45,195 nt of DNA from contig NZ_JAPCWE010000021.1 in the NCBI RefSeq assembly GCF_025943985.1, forward strand, positions 1 through 45,195, written 5' to 3'. Below, piece after piece: positions 35,679 to 44,334 of this stretch. Source of the stretch: Anaerorudis cellulosivorans. Its GTDB lineage: Bacteria > Bacteroidota > Bacteroidia > Bacteroidales > Dysgonomonadaceae. Under the pieces are notes generated by a model. That model was given only the letters and a program-made list of their open reading frames with translations, did no database searches and was not told where the DNA came from. How positions within the stretch are numbered: the first letter of the stretch is position 1; each line of letters opens with the position of its first letter. The position numbers and the translations under genes are program-made.

Positions 35679-37781
35679 ATGAGAAAAATTCTATGGATAA
35701 TTATATTTATGGCATTTATGGTTACGATGACAACGATGAAAGCGAGCGATAATCCGTTTTTCAACTCCTTTTCCACACCCCACGGGACTGCCCCGTTCGA
35801 CAAAATCAAAACAGAACACTATGAACCGGCATTTGAAAAAGCAATTGCCGAACACCAACAGGAAATCGACGCTATTGCCGACAATCCTGAACCGCCTACC
35901 TTTGCAAACACCATTGAGGCAATGGAGTATTCGGGCGAAATGCTGAATCGGGTAAGCAACGTGTTCTTTAATCTGCTGAGTGCCGAAAGCAATGACGAAA
36001 TGATGAAAATTTCGCAACGCTTAAGCCCCAAACTATCGGAACATGCCAACAATATCTATCTCAACGAAAAACTTTTCGAAAAGATAAAAAGCATATACAA
36101 CAACCGCCTCAACCAAGGGCTGACACCCGAACAAGTCCGACTGGTAGAAAAATATTATCACGATTTTGAGCGGAGCGGAGCTACGCTTTCACCCGAAGAA
36201 AAAGAACGCTATCGGCAACTTACGATGGAATTGAGTCTTGCAACGCTCGATTTTGGGCAGAATGTACTTAAAGAGACCAATAAATATGAAATGTTGCTGA
36301 CCGATAAAGCCGACTTGGCGGGGTTGCCCGAAAGTGTGTTGGAAGCCGCCAAGGCGCGAGCCGAAGCAAAGGGTAAAGAAGGATGGCTTTTTGACTTATC
36401 TGCTCCCAGCTACACATCGTTCATGAAATACTCCACGCGGCGCGATCTTCGCGAAAAACTCTATAGGGCATACAACACCAAATGCGTTACCGGAGGCGAA
36501 TTTGACAATCAAGACAATGTAAAGAAAATTGTCAATCTCCGATTGGAAATCGCCAATTTGTTGGGATATGAAAACTACGCCGAATATGTACTGAGATACC
36601 GGATGGCCAAAAACACCGAAGACGTTTACGGTTTACTCGATAAACTGGCAGAGGCATACACACCGACAGCAAAAAAAGAAGTTGCCGACGTGCAGGCTTA
36701 TGCATTGAAAGTTGAAGCCAAACCGATTGAAATTCAACCCTGGGATTGGAGCTTTTATGCCGACAAACTCAAAGATGAGCGTTTTAAGCTGAACGACGAG
36801 ATGTTGCGCCCCTATTTCGAGCTGGAACAGGTTAAAAAAGGAGTTTTTGGTTTGGCGACCAATCTATACGGTCTGCAATTTGTAAAAAATCCGGATATTC
36901 CGGTATATCATCCCGAAGTGGAAGCTTTTGACGTGCTGGACGAAAACGGTCAATTCTTGGCCGTCCTCTATACCGACTTTCACCCTCGTCCGGGGAAACA
37001 GTCCGGCGCTTGGATGACCGAATTTAAAGGTCAATGGATAAAAGACGGCGTGGATAGTCGTCCGCATGTATCTTTGGTGATGAATTTCACCCGACCGACC
37101 GAAACGAAACCCGCTCTGCTCACCTTCGACGAGGTTGAAACTTTTCTCCACGAATTTGGCCATGCTTTACATGGTATGCTGTCGCGCTGCACATATCAAT
37201 CGCTTTCGGGAACGAATGTCTATCGCGATTTTGTGGAACTGCCTTCTCAGATTATGGAAAACTGGCTGACGGAAAAAGAATATCTCGACCAATTTGCCTT
37301 CCATTATCAAACGGGAGAAAAAATACCTGCCGAACTGATACAGCGGATTATCGATGCTTCGAATTACATTGCGGGATATCTCTGCTTGCGACAATTATCG
37401 TTTGGCTATCTCGATATGGCATATCATACCCTCATGCAGCCTTTTTCGAGCGATATCCGCGAATTCGAAAGAAATGCCATTCAGCATGTGCAGCTTCTTC
37501 CGGTAATACCCGAAACATGCATCTCAACATCGTTTGGGCATATTTTCTCGGGGGGATATGCTGCAGGATATTACAGCTATAAGTGGGCCGAAGTGCTAGA
37601 CGCCGACGCTTTTTCGGTATTCAAGGAAAACGGCATCTTCGATAAAAAAACAGCTCAATCGTTCAGAAAGAACATTCTTGAAAAAGGAAATACCGAAGAT
37701 CCGATGATGCTCTATATCCGCTTTCGCGGACAGGAACCGACTATTGACGCACTCTTGAAAAGAAATGGAATAATAAACTGA
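35679..37781 (+). CDS. dcp: M3-family peptidyl-dipeptidase (Dcp-like)
   Basis: This zinc metallopeptidase of about 700 residues releases C-terminal dipeptides. The signal peptide MRKILWIIIFMAFMVTMTTMKAS suggests export to the periplasm. The body starts NPFFNSFSTPHGTAPF. The M3 zinc motif HEFGHALH lies at 491-498, with the downstream third-ligand segment ELPSQIMENW. The C-terminal SFGHIFSGGYAAGYYSYKWAEVLDADAF is typical of Dcp/oligopeptidase A. The frame is open further upstream, but that stretch is AT-rich and unlike the family. ATG 35679 gives the best signal peptide, and ATG 35667 is an alternative. It begins 179 bp after the thioredoxin-like gene and ends before a strong terminator. Confidence 0.93.
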   Translation: MRKILWIIIFMAFMVTMTTMKASDNPFFNSFSTPHGTAPFDKIKTEHYEPAFEKAIAEHQQEIDAIADNPEPPTFANTIEAMEYSGEMLNRVSNVFFNLLSAESNDEMMKISQRLSPKLSEHANNIYLNEKLFEKIKSIYNNRLNQGLTPEQVRLVEKYYHDFERSGATLSPEEKERYRQLTMELSLATLDFGQNVLKETNKYEMLLTDKADLAGLPESVLEAAKARAEAKGKEGWLFDLSAPSYTSFMKYSTRRDLREKLYRAYNTKCVTGGEFDNQDNVKKIVNLRLEIANLLGYENYAEYVLRYRMAKNTEDVYGLLDKLAEAYTPTAKKEVADVQAYALKVEAKPIEIQPWDWSFYADKLKDERFKLNDEMLRPYFELEQVKKGVFGLATNLYGLQFVKNPDIPVYHPEVEAFDVLDENGQFLAVLYTDFHPRPGKQSGAWMTEFKGQWIKDGVDSRPHVSLVMNFTRPTETKPALLTFDEVETFLHEFGHALHGMLSRCTYQSLSGTNVYRDFVELPSQIMENWLTEKEYLDQFAFHYQTGEKIPAELIQRIIDASNYIAGYLCLRQLSFGYLDMAYHTLMQPFSSDIREFERNAIQHVQLLPVIPETCISTSFGHIFSGGYAAGYYSYKWAEVLDADAFSVFKENGIFDKKTAQSFRKNILEKGNTEDPMMLYIRFRGQEPTIDALLKRNGIIN

Positions 37782-37808
37782 CAATCGGATCGGCATCATA
37801 GCAATAGA

Positions 37809-37850
37809 AAAAGTGCCTTTCGGAGATGTTGTTTCGAAAGGCACTTTTGT
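37809..37850 (+). terminator. Intrinsic terminator after the M3 peptidase gene
   Basis: A perfect 14-bp stem, AAAAGTGCCTTTCG (37809-37822) with CGAAAGGCACTTTT (37835-37848), has a 12-nt loop and flanking T-rich DNA. It is the strongest hairpin in the window. Confidence 0.88.
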
Positions 37851-37886
37851 TAATTTGAACTTTTAAAGAAAAAAATTCGTCCAAAA

Positions 37887-37920
37887 TTTGCAAATACTTC
37901 AAATATTATTTCTATCTTTG
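37887..37920 (+). promoter_or_regulatory. Promoter of the RRM gene with long leader
   Basis: TTTG (37887-37890) is followed after 22 bp by TATCTTTG (37913-37920), an exact TAnnTTTG. The start codon is at 38058, giving a leader of about 130 nt with a T-rich 3' end. Such leaders are common for these RNA-binding protein genes and may carry cold- or self-regulation (inference). Confidence 0.5.
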
Positions 37921-38057
37921 TCAACGCAAAAGGTTTATAAAGGCAAATAGTTTTCCCGGTTTCTTTCCAGTCATTGCGAAGTACGTGTTAACCTATTTCT
38001 TGGTATAATCTCTTCTGCTAATTTCATTCATTTATTTTTTTTAATTATTTATTTTAC

Positions 38058-38381
38058 ATGAACATTTTCATTGCAGGGCTTAGCTATCAGATTAGCGATG
38101 CCGATTTAAGAGAACTTTTTGAGGAATATGGTGAAGTATCCTCAGCCCGAATCATTACCGACAGAGATACCCATCGTTCGAAAGGCTACGGCTTTGTCGA
38201 AATGGGTGATGATGCAGACGGACAGCATGCTATTGACGAATTGAATGGAGCAGAATATGACGGACGTACCCTATCTGTTTCGGTTGCCCGCCCGCGTCCT
38301 GAAGGAGATCGTTCTCGCCAAAGAAGCCAGAACAATCGTAGCTACGGCAATCGCGACTATCGCGAAAGAAACAGGTATTGA
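38058..38381 (+). CDS. RRM-domain RNA-binding protein
   Basis: This small cytoplasmic protein of 107 residues has one RNA-recognition motif (1-80). RNP2 is NIFIAGLSY (2-10) and RNP1 is KGYGFVEM (42-49), both with the aromatic residues that stack on RNA bases. The basic tail from about 80 is rich in Arg, Ser, Asn and Tyr (PRPEGDRSRQRSQNNRSYG), a low-complexity segment that often aids RNA binding. Bacteroidetes encode several such proteins as global post-transcriptional regulators. It is monocistronic, between its own promoter and a terminator. Confidence 0.95.
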   Translation: MNIFIAGLSYQISDADLRELFEEYGEVSSARIITDRDTHRSKGYGFVEMGDDADGQHAIDELNGAEYDGRTLSVSVARPRPEGDRSRQRSQNNRSYGNRDYRERNRY

Positions 38382-38407
38382 TTTAAAGTAAATACTTTTC
38401 GGATTTT

Positions 38408-38439
38408 AAAGACTGTATCCAATCGATGCAGTCTTTTTT
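38408..38439 (+). terminator. Intrinsic terminator after the RRM gene
   Basis: AAAGACTGTATC pairs with GATGCAGTCTTT (12 bp with one G-T pair) around a 5-nt loop, followed by a T run. Confidence 0.85.
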
Positions 38440-38484
38440 ATTTGAACCAAAATTCATACTAAACTGTTATTACTATAAATATTG

Positions 38485-39180
38485 ATGCCAAAAATGAGTG
38501 TTCTTTTGTCTATCGAGACCGCTACAGAAGTATGTTCTTGTGCCTTATCCCGCAATGGGGAAATAGTGATGAATAAAGAAAATGACGCAAAGCAATCGCA
38601 TGCTGCATCGTTGGGAGTTTTTGCGGATGAAATCATGCAGTTCGCGAGAAAAAACAATATGCCTATTGATGCAATAGCCGTGAGCAGCGGACCGGGTTCT
38701 TATACCGGTTTGCGTATCGGCGTATCGGAAGCCAAAGGATTGGCCTATGGACTGAATGTACCGCTCATTGCCATTCCTACGCCAACAATTATGGCTGCTA
38801 TCGTGAAAGACAGGGTAGAAAAAAACACCCTCCTGTGCCCGATGATTGATGCGCGAAGAATGGAAATATACGCTACTTTTTTCGATACATCGTTGCACAC
38901 GATTCGCAAAACATCGGCAGATATTGTTGAGGAGAACAGTTATCGCGATTTGCTCGATAAACAAAAGGTTGCTTTTTTTGGCAACGGAGCAGAAAAATGC
39001 AAGAGCGTCATTCACCATCCCAATGCCCTGTTTATACCTGATATTAAGCCGCGGGCATCGGTATTGGCCCTATTGGCGGAAAAAGCATTCGATGAACAGG
39101 ATTTTGTGGATATTGCTTATTTTGAGCCTTTTTATCTGAAAGAATTTGTGGCTACTGTGCCAAAAAATAAATTACGCTAA
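38485..39180 (+). CDS. tsaB: tRNA threonylcarbamoyladenosine biosynthesis protein TsaB
   Basis: TsaB is the partner of TsaD in making the t6A37 modification of ANN-decoding tRNAs. It has 231 residues from ATG 38485, or 228 from ATG 38494 (MSVLLSIE), which fits the family start better. Visible are the ASKHA-fold beginning LLSIETATEVCSCAL, SHAASLGVFADEI, the conserved SSGPGSYTGLRIG, and PMIDARRMEIYATFF. The length is normal. There is no signal peptide. It is followed after 25 bp by the CDGSH gene, probably on the same transcript. Confidence 0.94.
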   Translation: MPKMSVLLSIETATEVCSCALSRNGEIVMNKENDAKQSHAASLGVFADEIMQFARKNNMPIDAIAVSSGPGSYTGLRIGVSEAKGLAYGLNVPLIAIPTPTIMAAIVKDRVEKNTLLCPMIDARRMEIYATFFDTSLHTIRKTSADIVEENSYRDLLDKQKVAFFGNGAEKCKSVIHHPNALFIPDIKPRASVLALLAEKAFDEQDFVDIAYFEPFYLKEFVATVPKNKLR

Positions 39181-39205
39181 GTCTAACATTTAAAACCAAA
39201 AAATT

Positions 39206-39391
39206 ATGTCGGTAGTAGAAATCAAAATGATTCCCAATGGTCCGCTGGAAATGAAGGGCGATTTCAAAATCATCCGCCCCGACGGGAAAGAAGAAGAAAA
39301 GAGCGGAACAATCCACCTCTGCCGTTGCGGCCATTCCAATAAGAAACCTTATTGCGACGGTTCACATGTGAAAGCAGGGTTCAAAGATTAA
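39206..39391 (+). CDS. CDGSH-type iron-sulfur protein
   Basis: This is a 61-residue protein with the 2Fe-2S-binding CDGSH motif: C-R-C-G-H-S-N-K-K-P-Y-C-D-G-S-H (about 39-54), giving three Cys and one His ligand. The N-terminal part (IKMIPNGPLEMKGDFKI) is a small beta-rich lead. It is probably a redox or cluster-transfer protein in the cytoplasm; the partner is unknown. It lies 25 bp after tsaB. Confidence 0.93.
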   Translation: MSVVEIKMIPNGPLEMKGDFKIIRPDGKEEEKSGTIHLCRCGHSNKKPYCDGSHVKAGFKD

Positions 39392-39410
39392 TGGTTTTTC
39401 CCGTTAAACG

Positions 39411-39532
39411 AAGGTTGTCCGAGAATTTAGATCGAAAAAGCCTTAAAAATTGCATTTTTTTTATTTCCTTATTTTCTTAAACTGAAGTGAATAAGAAAAA
39501 GGAGATGCATGTAATAATTTGCGGACAACCTT
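39411..39532. repeat. Nested inverted-repeat element
   Basis: A perfect 11-bp inverted repeat, AAGGTTGTCCG (39411-39421) and CGGACAACCTT (39522-39532), encloses about 100 bp. The interior holds a second, imperfect inverted repeat (CCTTATTTTCTTA near 39471 against TAAGAAAAAGG near 39492). It lies between the CDGSH gene and the GH20-like gene. It may be a terminator-like structure or a small non-autonomous element. No target duplication is seen. Confidence 0.6.
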
Positions 39533-39565
39533 TCCTATTTTTCTACATTTAAAAATAATGAAATC

Positions 39566-40642
39566 ATGAAAACAACCCAACAAATATTCTTGCTTATCTC
39601 TTTGTTATTAATCCCCTTAGGGATTTTTTCGCAAGCTACTTTTACCGTTAAAGGTTTATGTATAAATGCGCCGGCCAAACAAGATGTGGATGATTTTATT
39701 GAGCTCATCGATAAAAAGTTGGCGCCGGCAGGAGTAAACACACTGGTTTTGCGTATCGATTACCGCTACGAGTACGTTTCTCATCCTGAATTGAGAGCTC
39801 AAGAGCCATTATCGGAAAAAGACGTGAAGAAAATAGTGAATAGCTGCCGAAAGAACCAAATCCGCCTGATTCCTCAAATCAACTTATTGGGTCATCAATC
39901 ATGGGCGGGGCAGATCGGAAAACTGTTAGAGGTTTATCCTCAATTTGACGAAACACCCTCCATATCTCTCCCAAAAGAATACACCTGGCCAAATGCAGAC
40001 GGGTTATATTGCAAAAGCTATTGTCCACAACATCCCGAAGTTCATGATGTTGTTTTTGATGTAGTGGACGAAATCATAAGTGTGTTTGAAGCTGACGCTT
40101 TCCATGCAGGTATGGATGAAGTTTTTTACCTTGCACATCCCGATTGCCCTCGTTGTCACGGATGCGATCCGGCGGTATTGTTTGCCGGGGAAGTCATGCT
40201 TATCCGGAACCATTTGACTCAAAACGGAAAAGAATTGTGGATTTGGGGTGACCGGCTGATCGACGGGAAAACCACAGGAATCGGTCTATGGGAAGGAAGC
40301 TACAACAATACCTACCGAGCAATAGACATGATCCCGAAAGATGTAATCATTTGCGATTGGCATTACGAAAAAGCGCACCCTACGCCTGTTTTGTTTGCCG
40401 CAAAAGGTTTTAATGTGGTCGCCTGCCCTTGGCGAAATGCCGATGTAGCTCTCAATCAGGTAAAAATGATGAATAGGTTTAAAGAAAATGCATCAGATGA
40501 AATGAAACCGCGCTATGCCGGCATCATGCATACCTTCTGGAGCAATACCCGCATTTTTATAGACGGCATGAATGATGCTTGCGAAGAAAGCAAAAACGAT
40601 CCTTCGGTACAAACATTTAAAGAATTGATAAAAGCCTGGTAA
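39566..40642 (+). CDS. GH20-like secreted glycoside hydrolase
   Basis: This 358-residue protein has signal peptide 1-22 (LLLIPLGIFSQ) and consists almost entirely of a TIM barrel. HAGMDEVFYL near residues 180-190 resembles the H-x-G-x-DE catalytic pair of GH20 beta-hexosaminidases, with LIPQINLLGHQSWAG and IWGDRLIDG as neighbouring strand ends. The N-terminal GH20b domain is missing and a Cys cluster (CPRCHGC) is inserted after the active site, so it is a distant branch and the substrate is uncertain. Its neighbours give no clue. It runs convergent to folD with 18 bp between stops. Confidence 0.75.
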   Translation: MKTTQQIFLLISLLLIPLGIFSQATFTVKGLCINAPAKQDVDDFIELIDKKLAPAGVNTLVLRIDYRYEYVSHPELRAQEPLSEKDVKKIVNSCRKNQIRLIPQINLLGHQSWAGQIGKLLEVYPQFDETPSISLPKEYTWPNADGLYCKSYCPQHPEVHDVVFDVVDEIISVFEADAFHAGMDEVFYLAHPDCPRCHGCDPAVLFAGEVMLIRNHLTQNGKELWIWGDRLIDGKTTGIGLWEGSYNNTYRAIDMIPKDVIICDWHYEKAHPTPVLFAAKGFNVVACPWRNADVALNQVKMMNRFKENASDEMKPRYAGIMHTFWSNTRIFIDGMNDACEESKNDPSVQTFKELIKAW

Positions 40643-40660
40643 GAAAAACAAAAAATCCCT

Positions 40661-41542
40661 TTATTTGTAAATTTCCTTTTTAGCTGCCAAAAGGGTGTTC
40701 TTCATTAACGAAACAATGGTCATGGGTCCCACACCACCGGGAACCGGCGTAATGTAAGCACATTTAGGAGCAACTTCATCAAAAGCAACATCGCCGGTAA
40801 GTTTAAATCCCGATTTGGTTTTGGGGGAAGGAACGCGGGTTGTCCCCACATCAATCACCACAACTCCCTCTTTTACCATATCGCCTTTCACAAACTCGGG
40901 AACCCCGAGGGCTGCAATAATAATATCGGCCTGAAGGCACATATCTTTGATGTTTTTGGTACGGCTGTGACAAACGGTTACGGTGCAATCGCCGGGATAA
41001 GTTTTCTGCAACATCAACATGGCTACAGGTTTACCCACAATGTTGCTGCGTCCCAATACCACACAGTGCTTACCCTTGGTTTCGATTTCGTATCGTTTAA
41101 GCAGTTCCAAAATACCTGATGGTGTGGCAGGCAAAAAACAAGGCAAACCAATCGACATGCGTCCGACGTTGACGGGATGAAAACCGTCGACATCTTTACG
41201 ATAATCGATAGCCTCGATGATTTTATCTTCGGAAATATGCTTCGGCAAGGGCAACTGCACAATAAAGCCATCCACATCATCGTCCCTGTTAAGTCGATCT
41301 ACACAAGCAAGAAGTTCCTCCTCGCTCACATTGTATTCGTAACGAATGAGCGTGGATTTGAATCCCAATTCTTCGCAGGTTCTCACCTTATTGGCCACAT
41401 ACGTTTCGCTTCCGCCATCATGCCCCACGAGAACAGCGGCTAAATGAGGAACTTTTGCTCCTGTCGCTTTTATTTCCTCAACTTCTGCCGCAATTTCTTT
41501 TTTTATTTGTGCTGCTACGGCCTTACCATCAATAAGCTCCAT
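40661..41542 (-). CDS. folD: Bifunctional methylenetetrahydrofolate dehydrogenase/cyclohydrolase
   Basis: FolD interconverts 5,10-methylene-, methenyl- and 10-formyl-tetrahydrofolate. Its 293 residues have the expected motifs: [16 protein letters not shown] with the catalytic Tyr and Lys (Y-x3-K), [23 protein letters not shown], the NADP-binding [11 protein letters not shown], and [10 protein letters not shown] near the C-terminus. It is cytoplasmic. It lies 11 bp downstream of ffh, so the two are cotranscribed. Confidence 0.97.
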   Translation of the reverse strand: MELIDGKAVAAQIKKEIAAEVEEIKATGAKVPHLAAVLVGHDGGSETYVANKVRTCEELGFKSTLIRYEYNVSEEELLACVDRLNRDDDVDGFIVQLPLPKHISEDKIIEAIDYRKDVDGFHPVNVGRMSIGLPCFLPATPSGILELLKRYEIETKGKHCVVLGRSNIVGKPVAMLMLQKTYPGDCTVTVCHSRTKNIKDMCLQADIIIAALGVPEFVKGDMVKEGVVVIDVGTTRVPSPKTKSGFKLTGDVAFDEVAPKCAYITPVPGGVGPMTIVSLMKNTLLAAKKEIYK

Positions 41543-41553
41543 ATCTTTCTTAT

Positions 41554-42879
41554 TTATCTTCGCCTTACATTTTTCATCATGGCTTTGGGACCGCCCTGCG
41601 TCATCAACCGCATCATTTTGCGTGTTTCATCAAATTGTTTGATGAGTTTGTTCACTTCCTGAACATTGGTACCGCTTCCTTTAGCAATGCGTGCCCGCCT
41701 ACTTCCGTTTAAGATTTCGGGATGAGCGCGTTCGTCGGGGGTCATAGACTGTATAATGGCTTCTATCCCTTTGAAGGCATTATCGTCGATATCGAGATCC
41801 TTAATCTGTTTTCCGACACCGGGAATCATCGATGCCAAATCTTTCAGGTTCCCCATTTTTTTGATTTGTCGGATTTGAGAAAGGAAATCGTTGAAATCGA
41901 ACTGATTCTTTGCAATTTTTTTCTGAAGACGACGGGCTTCTTCTTCGTCATATTGCTCCTGGGCTTTTTCTACCAATGAAACAATATCGCCCATTCCGAG
42001 AATACGATCGGCCATACGTTCCGGATGAAATACGTCGATTGCATCAAATTTTTCACCGGTTCCTATAAACTTAATCGGTTTGTTTACGACGGAACGAATG
42101 GATAAGGCCGCTCCACCTCGTGTATCCCCATCGAGCTTGGTAAGAACCACTCCGTCAAAATCGAGCCGCTCATTGAATTCTTTCGCTGTATTTACCGCAT
42201 CTTGTCCGGTCATGGCATCCACCACGAAAAGAATTTCCTGTGGGTTCACGGCTTTTTTGATGGATTCGATCTCGTTCATCATTTGCTCGTCGATAGCCAA
42301 CCGACCCGCCGTATCGATAATGATAAGGTCCTTGCCGTGCTGTTTGGCATACTGCATGGCATTCTGTGCAATTTTTACCGGATTTTTGTTGTCCTCCTCG
42401 GCATAAACCGAAACACCGATTTGTTCTCCCAAAACCTTTAATTGCTCAATAGCTGCCGGACGATACACGTCGCCTGCAACCAAAAGCGGATTTTTACCCC
42501 GTTTCGATTTCAACATATTGGCCAACTTGGCCGAAAAAGTGGTTTTACCCGACCCTTGAAGTCCCGACATAAGAATAATGGCAGGACTTCCCTTTATGTT
42601 GATATCGACCGCCGCTCCTCCCATGAGGGTAGCAAGCTCATCATGAACAATTTTAATCATCAATTGTTCCGGCTTAATGGCGGTAAGCACATTTTGGCCG
42701 AGTGCTTTTTGCTTTACGGTTTCTGTAAACTCTTTGGCTGTTTTATAATTAACGTCGGCATCAAGTAAAGCACGACGAACATCTTTTAGGGTTTCGGCAA
42801 CATTGATTTCGGTGATTTTCCCCTCACCCTTCAATATTTTAAACGATCTTTCAAGTCTATCGCTCAGATTCTCAAACAT
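41554..42879 (-). CDS. ffh: Signal recognition particle protein Ffh
   Basis: Ffh is the SRP GTPase that targets membrane and secreted proteins together with 4.5S RNA and FtsY. Its 441 residues comprise an N domain (about 1-85), a G domain with the P-loop GLQGSGKTT (106-114), DTAGR and [10 protein letters not shown], and a methionine-rich M domain (from about 325) containing [16 protein letters not shown] and MMRLM. The length is slightly short of the 450 typical for E. coli but normal in this phylum. A clear promoter precedes it, and folD follows after 11 bp. Confidence 0.97.
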   Translation of the reverse strand: MFENLSDRLERSFKILKGEGKITEINVAETLKDVRRALLDADVNYKTAKEFTETVKQKALGQNVLTAIKPEQLMIKIVHDELATLMGGAAVDINIKGSPAIILMSGLQGSGKTTFSAKLANMLKSKRGKNPLLVAGDVYRPAAIEQLKVLGEQIGVSVYAEEDNKNPVKIAQNAMQYAKQHGKDLIIIDTAGRLAIDEQMMNEIESIKKAVNPQEILFVVDAMTGQDAVNTAKEFNERLDFDGVVLTKLDGDTRGGAALSIRSVVNKPIKFIGTGEKFDAIDVFHPERMADRILGMGDIVSLVEKAQEQYDEEEARRLQKKIAKNQFDFNDFLSQIRQIKKMGNLKDLASMIPGVGKQIKDLDIDDNAFKGIEAIIQSMTPDERAHPEILNGSRRARIAKGSGTNVQEVNKLIKQFDETRKMMRLMTQGGPKAMMKNVRRR

Positions 42880-42907
42880 ACTATTTTATGGGTTTATTAT
42901 GAGAGTA

Positions 42908-42938
42908 CAAAGATAATGAAAAATCGGGATTATTTCAA
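42908..42938 (-). promoter_or_regulatory. Promoter of ffh-folD
   Basis: On the minus strand TTG (42936-42938) is followed after 20 bp by TATCTTTG (42908-42915), an exact TAnnTTTG. It places the start of transcription about 25 nt before the ffh ATG. Confidence 0.6.
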
Positions 42939-42951
42939 TCCTGTCCCGATT
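42917..42951 (-). terminator. Minus-strand terminator upstream of ffh
   Basis: On the minus strand AATCGGGA (42951-42944) pairs with TCCCGATT (42929-42922) over a 14-nt loop and is followed by further T. It overlaps the ffh promoter and would block read-through from the sigma-factor operon. Confidence 0.5.
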
Positions 42952-43009
42952 CAATAGAAGAGGTTGACAAGCAAAGGTTTCAAACACGCAATGGTGCACA
43001 AATACCTAC

Positions 43010-43049
43010 ATAAAAACCCTGTCGGAAGATTGTCCCTCCCGACAGGGTT
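43010..43049 (-). terminator. Terminator of the ECF sigma operon
   Basis: A perfect 11-bp stem, AACCCTGTCGG (43015-43025) with CCGACAGGGTT (43039-43049), is followed on the minus strand by TTTTTA. It lies 17 bp past the stop of the small secreted-protein gene. Confidence 0.85.
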
Positions 43050-43065
43050 AAGCCAATTATGCCAT

Positions 43066-43404
43066 TCATTTTACTTCTCTACGATCGCAAATACCGTTTT
43101 TATTGGTATCGACAAAATTCACTCCACTTCCCTTACCATTGCGGAGGCCGGTTCTGTTGTTCTGTGCGCGACCCTGTCCTTTCCCACTGCCGTCGCGAAG
43201 AGCCTGTCTGCCATTTGCTTTGGGATTTCCGGGCGTACCGTTTTCAAAATTATCGCAAACCCCATTATTGTTGGTATCGACAAATGCCGGCCCACGTTGA
43301 GTAGATGTTGTTTCCTGTTTTTTTGTTTGATTCTGATTTTGCGCAGTTGCCACACCTATCGTAGCAACAAATGCCAATGCTGTGATGATCAATTTTGTTT
43401 TCAT
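43066..43404 (-). CDS. Small secreted protein with two DxNxNGxCD calcium-loop motifs
   Basis: This is a 112-residue exported protein with signal peptide 1-21 (ALAFVATIGVATAQ). Two nearly identical acidic loops, FVDTNNNGVCDNFE (about 41-54) and FVDTNKNGICDRRE (about 97-110), resemble EF-hand or thrombospondin-type-3 calcium loops, each with one Cys. The spacer is Gly/Asn/Arg/Lys-rich and looks disordered. The two Cys may pair. It is the last gene of the sigma-factor operon. A role as a calcium-binding or envelope-stress protein is inference; I do not recognise a named family. Confidence 0.75.
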   Translation of the reverse strand: MKTKLIITALAFVATIGVATAQNQNQTKKQETTSTQRGPAFVDTNNNGVCDNFENGTPGNPKANGRQALRDGSGKGQGRAQNNRTGLRNGKGSGVNFVDTNKNGICDRREVK

Positions 43405-43446
43405 TGTTCAATAATTTTTAGCAGGTTTATTAACTGATTATCTATT

Positions 43447-44013
43447 TTATGGTTGTGGATTACGCCCATACTGCCGCCTGTAACCCGAATTTATTCCGGT
43501 ACTGTCGGCACGAATGTGTCGATATCCTCTCCGGGAATGAATATTTTCATTGTAATACAGCGGTAAAAAAAGTTGTTGGAGCTGAGCACATTGTGAAGAA
43601 TCACATACCGATTTCATATTCAGATAAAAACGATTCGTAATTTTTTTAAGTTCGGCATGTTGCCTTCCCAATAGTTCCGACAAATAATTCAACTTTGTCG
43701 AATCGGGTTGAGCTTTATTCAGTTCCTTAAACATTTCTATTTTAATCGAATCCATTCGAATAATTAATCTTGCTGCTTGCGGTTGAAATTCCCGATTTGC
43801 AAGACGAAATGCCTCCATTTGCCTGTCATTAAAACCCAGCGTTTGTCTGAAATATCTCCCTGTAAGTCGCACCTCTCCTTCTTCAGAAAGAACCGTTACC
43901 ATATCATCTTCTCTTTCCTTCCAATGGTGATAAAGAATGGTACCAACCGTGGTTAAATTCAGCACCACCAACAATACCACCACCCATATCCATATTTTAT
44001 TGGTTTTATTCAT
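43447..44013 (-). CDS. Spy/CpxP-like periplasmic protein, membrane-anchored
   Basis: The product has 188 residues from ATG 44013 (MNKTNKIW). One N-terminal membrane helix (about 7-26, IWVVVLLVVLNLTTVGTIL) is followed by a mostly helical domain: YFRQTLGFNDRQMEAFRLANREFQPQAARL, then IKIEMFKELNKAQPDSTKLNYLSELLGRQHAEL. This is the layout of Spy/CpxP/heavy-metal-resistance (LTXXQ-like) proteins. The tail is rich in Arg, Tyr and Gly (RRGYRHIRAD). Its start overlaps the anti-sigma stop by 8 bp, so translation is coupled. It is probably part of an envelope-stress or metal-sensing output. Confidence 0.75.
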   Translation of the reverse strand: MNKTNKIWIWVVVLLVVLNLTTVGTILYHHWKEREDDMVTVLSEEGEVRLTGRYFRQTLGFNDRQMEAFRLANREFQPQAARLIIRMDSIKIEMFKELNKAQPDSTKLNYLSELLGRQHAELKKITNRFYLNMKSVCDSSQCAQLQQLFLPLYYNENIHSRRGYRHIRADSTGINSGYRRQYGRNPQP

Positions 44014-44299
44014 TATTTTCAAACAAATAATAGTCAAGTTTTTCGATTTCGTTATCGTTAATATTCATTGTTATTTCTTGCGAAACACTGTCGACATAAG
44101 CGTTGCCGATAGTTATTCCCAATAAGGAAATGGCAGCAATACTTATCGCAACCATAACAGCTTGCCACCGTGGCGTTTTCTCAGCCTTTGCCTGTTGCCT
44201 TTTCTCAATCTCGGCTACAACACGCGTACTCAGAAACGGATTGGGTCGGATTTGTTTTTCACCCTCGATGAAATTATCTATATAATCGTCTATTCTCAT
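44006..44299 (-). CDS. Small single-pass membrane protein, probable anti-sigma factor
   Basis: The 97 residues comprise a cytoplasmic N-terminal part (MRIDDYIDNFIEGEKQIRPNPFLSTRVVAEIEKR), one membrane helix (about 47-66, VMVAISIAAISLLGITIGNA) and a short acidic periplasmic tail. The position directly after an ECF sigma gene (35-bp gap) and the topology fit an anti-sigma factor. The sequence shows no zinc motif (HxxxCxxC) and is not diagnostic by itself. It overlaps the next gene. Confidence 0.65.
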   Translation of the reverse strand: MRIDDYIDNFIEGEKQIRPNPFLSTRVVAEIEKRQQAKAEKTPRWQAVMVAISIAAISLLGITIGNAYVDSVSQEITMNINDNEIEKLDYYLFENNE

Positions 44300-44334
44300 T
44301 TCGATGATTCTTTATAAATTAGACATTTCTTCTT

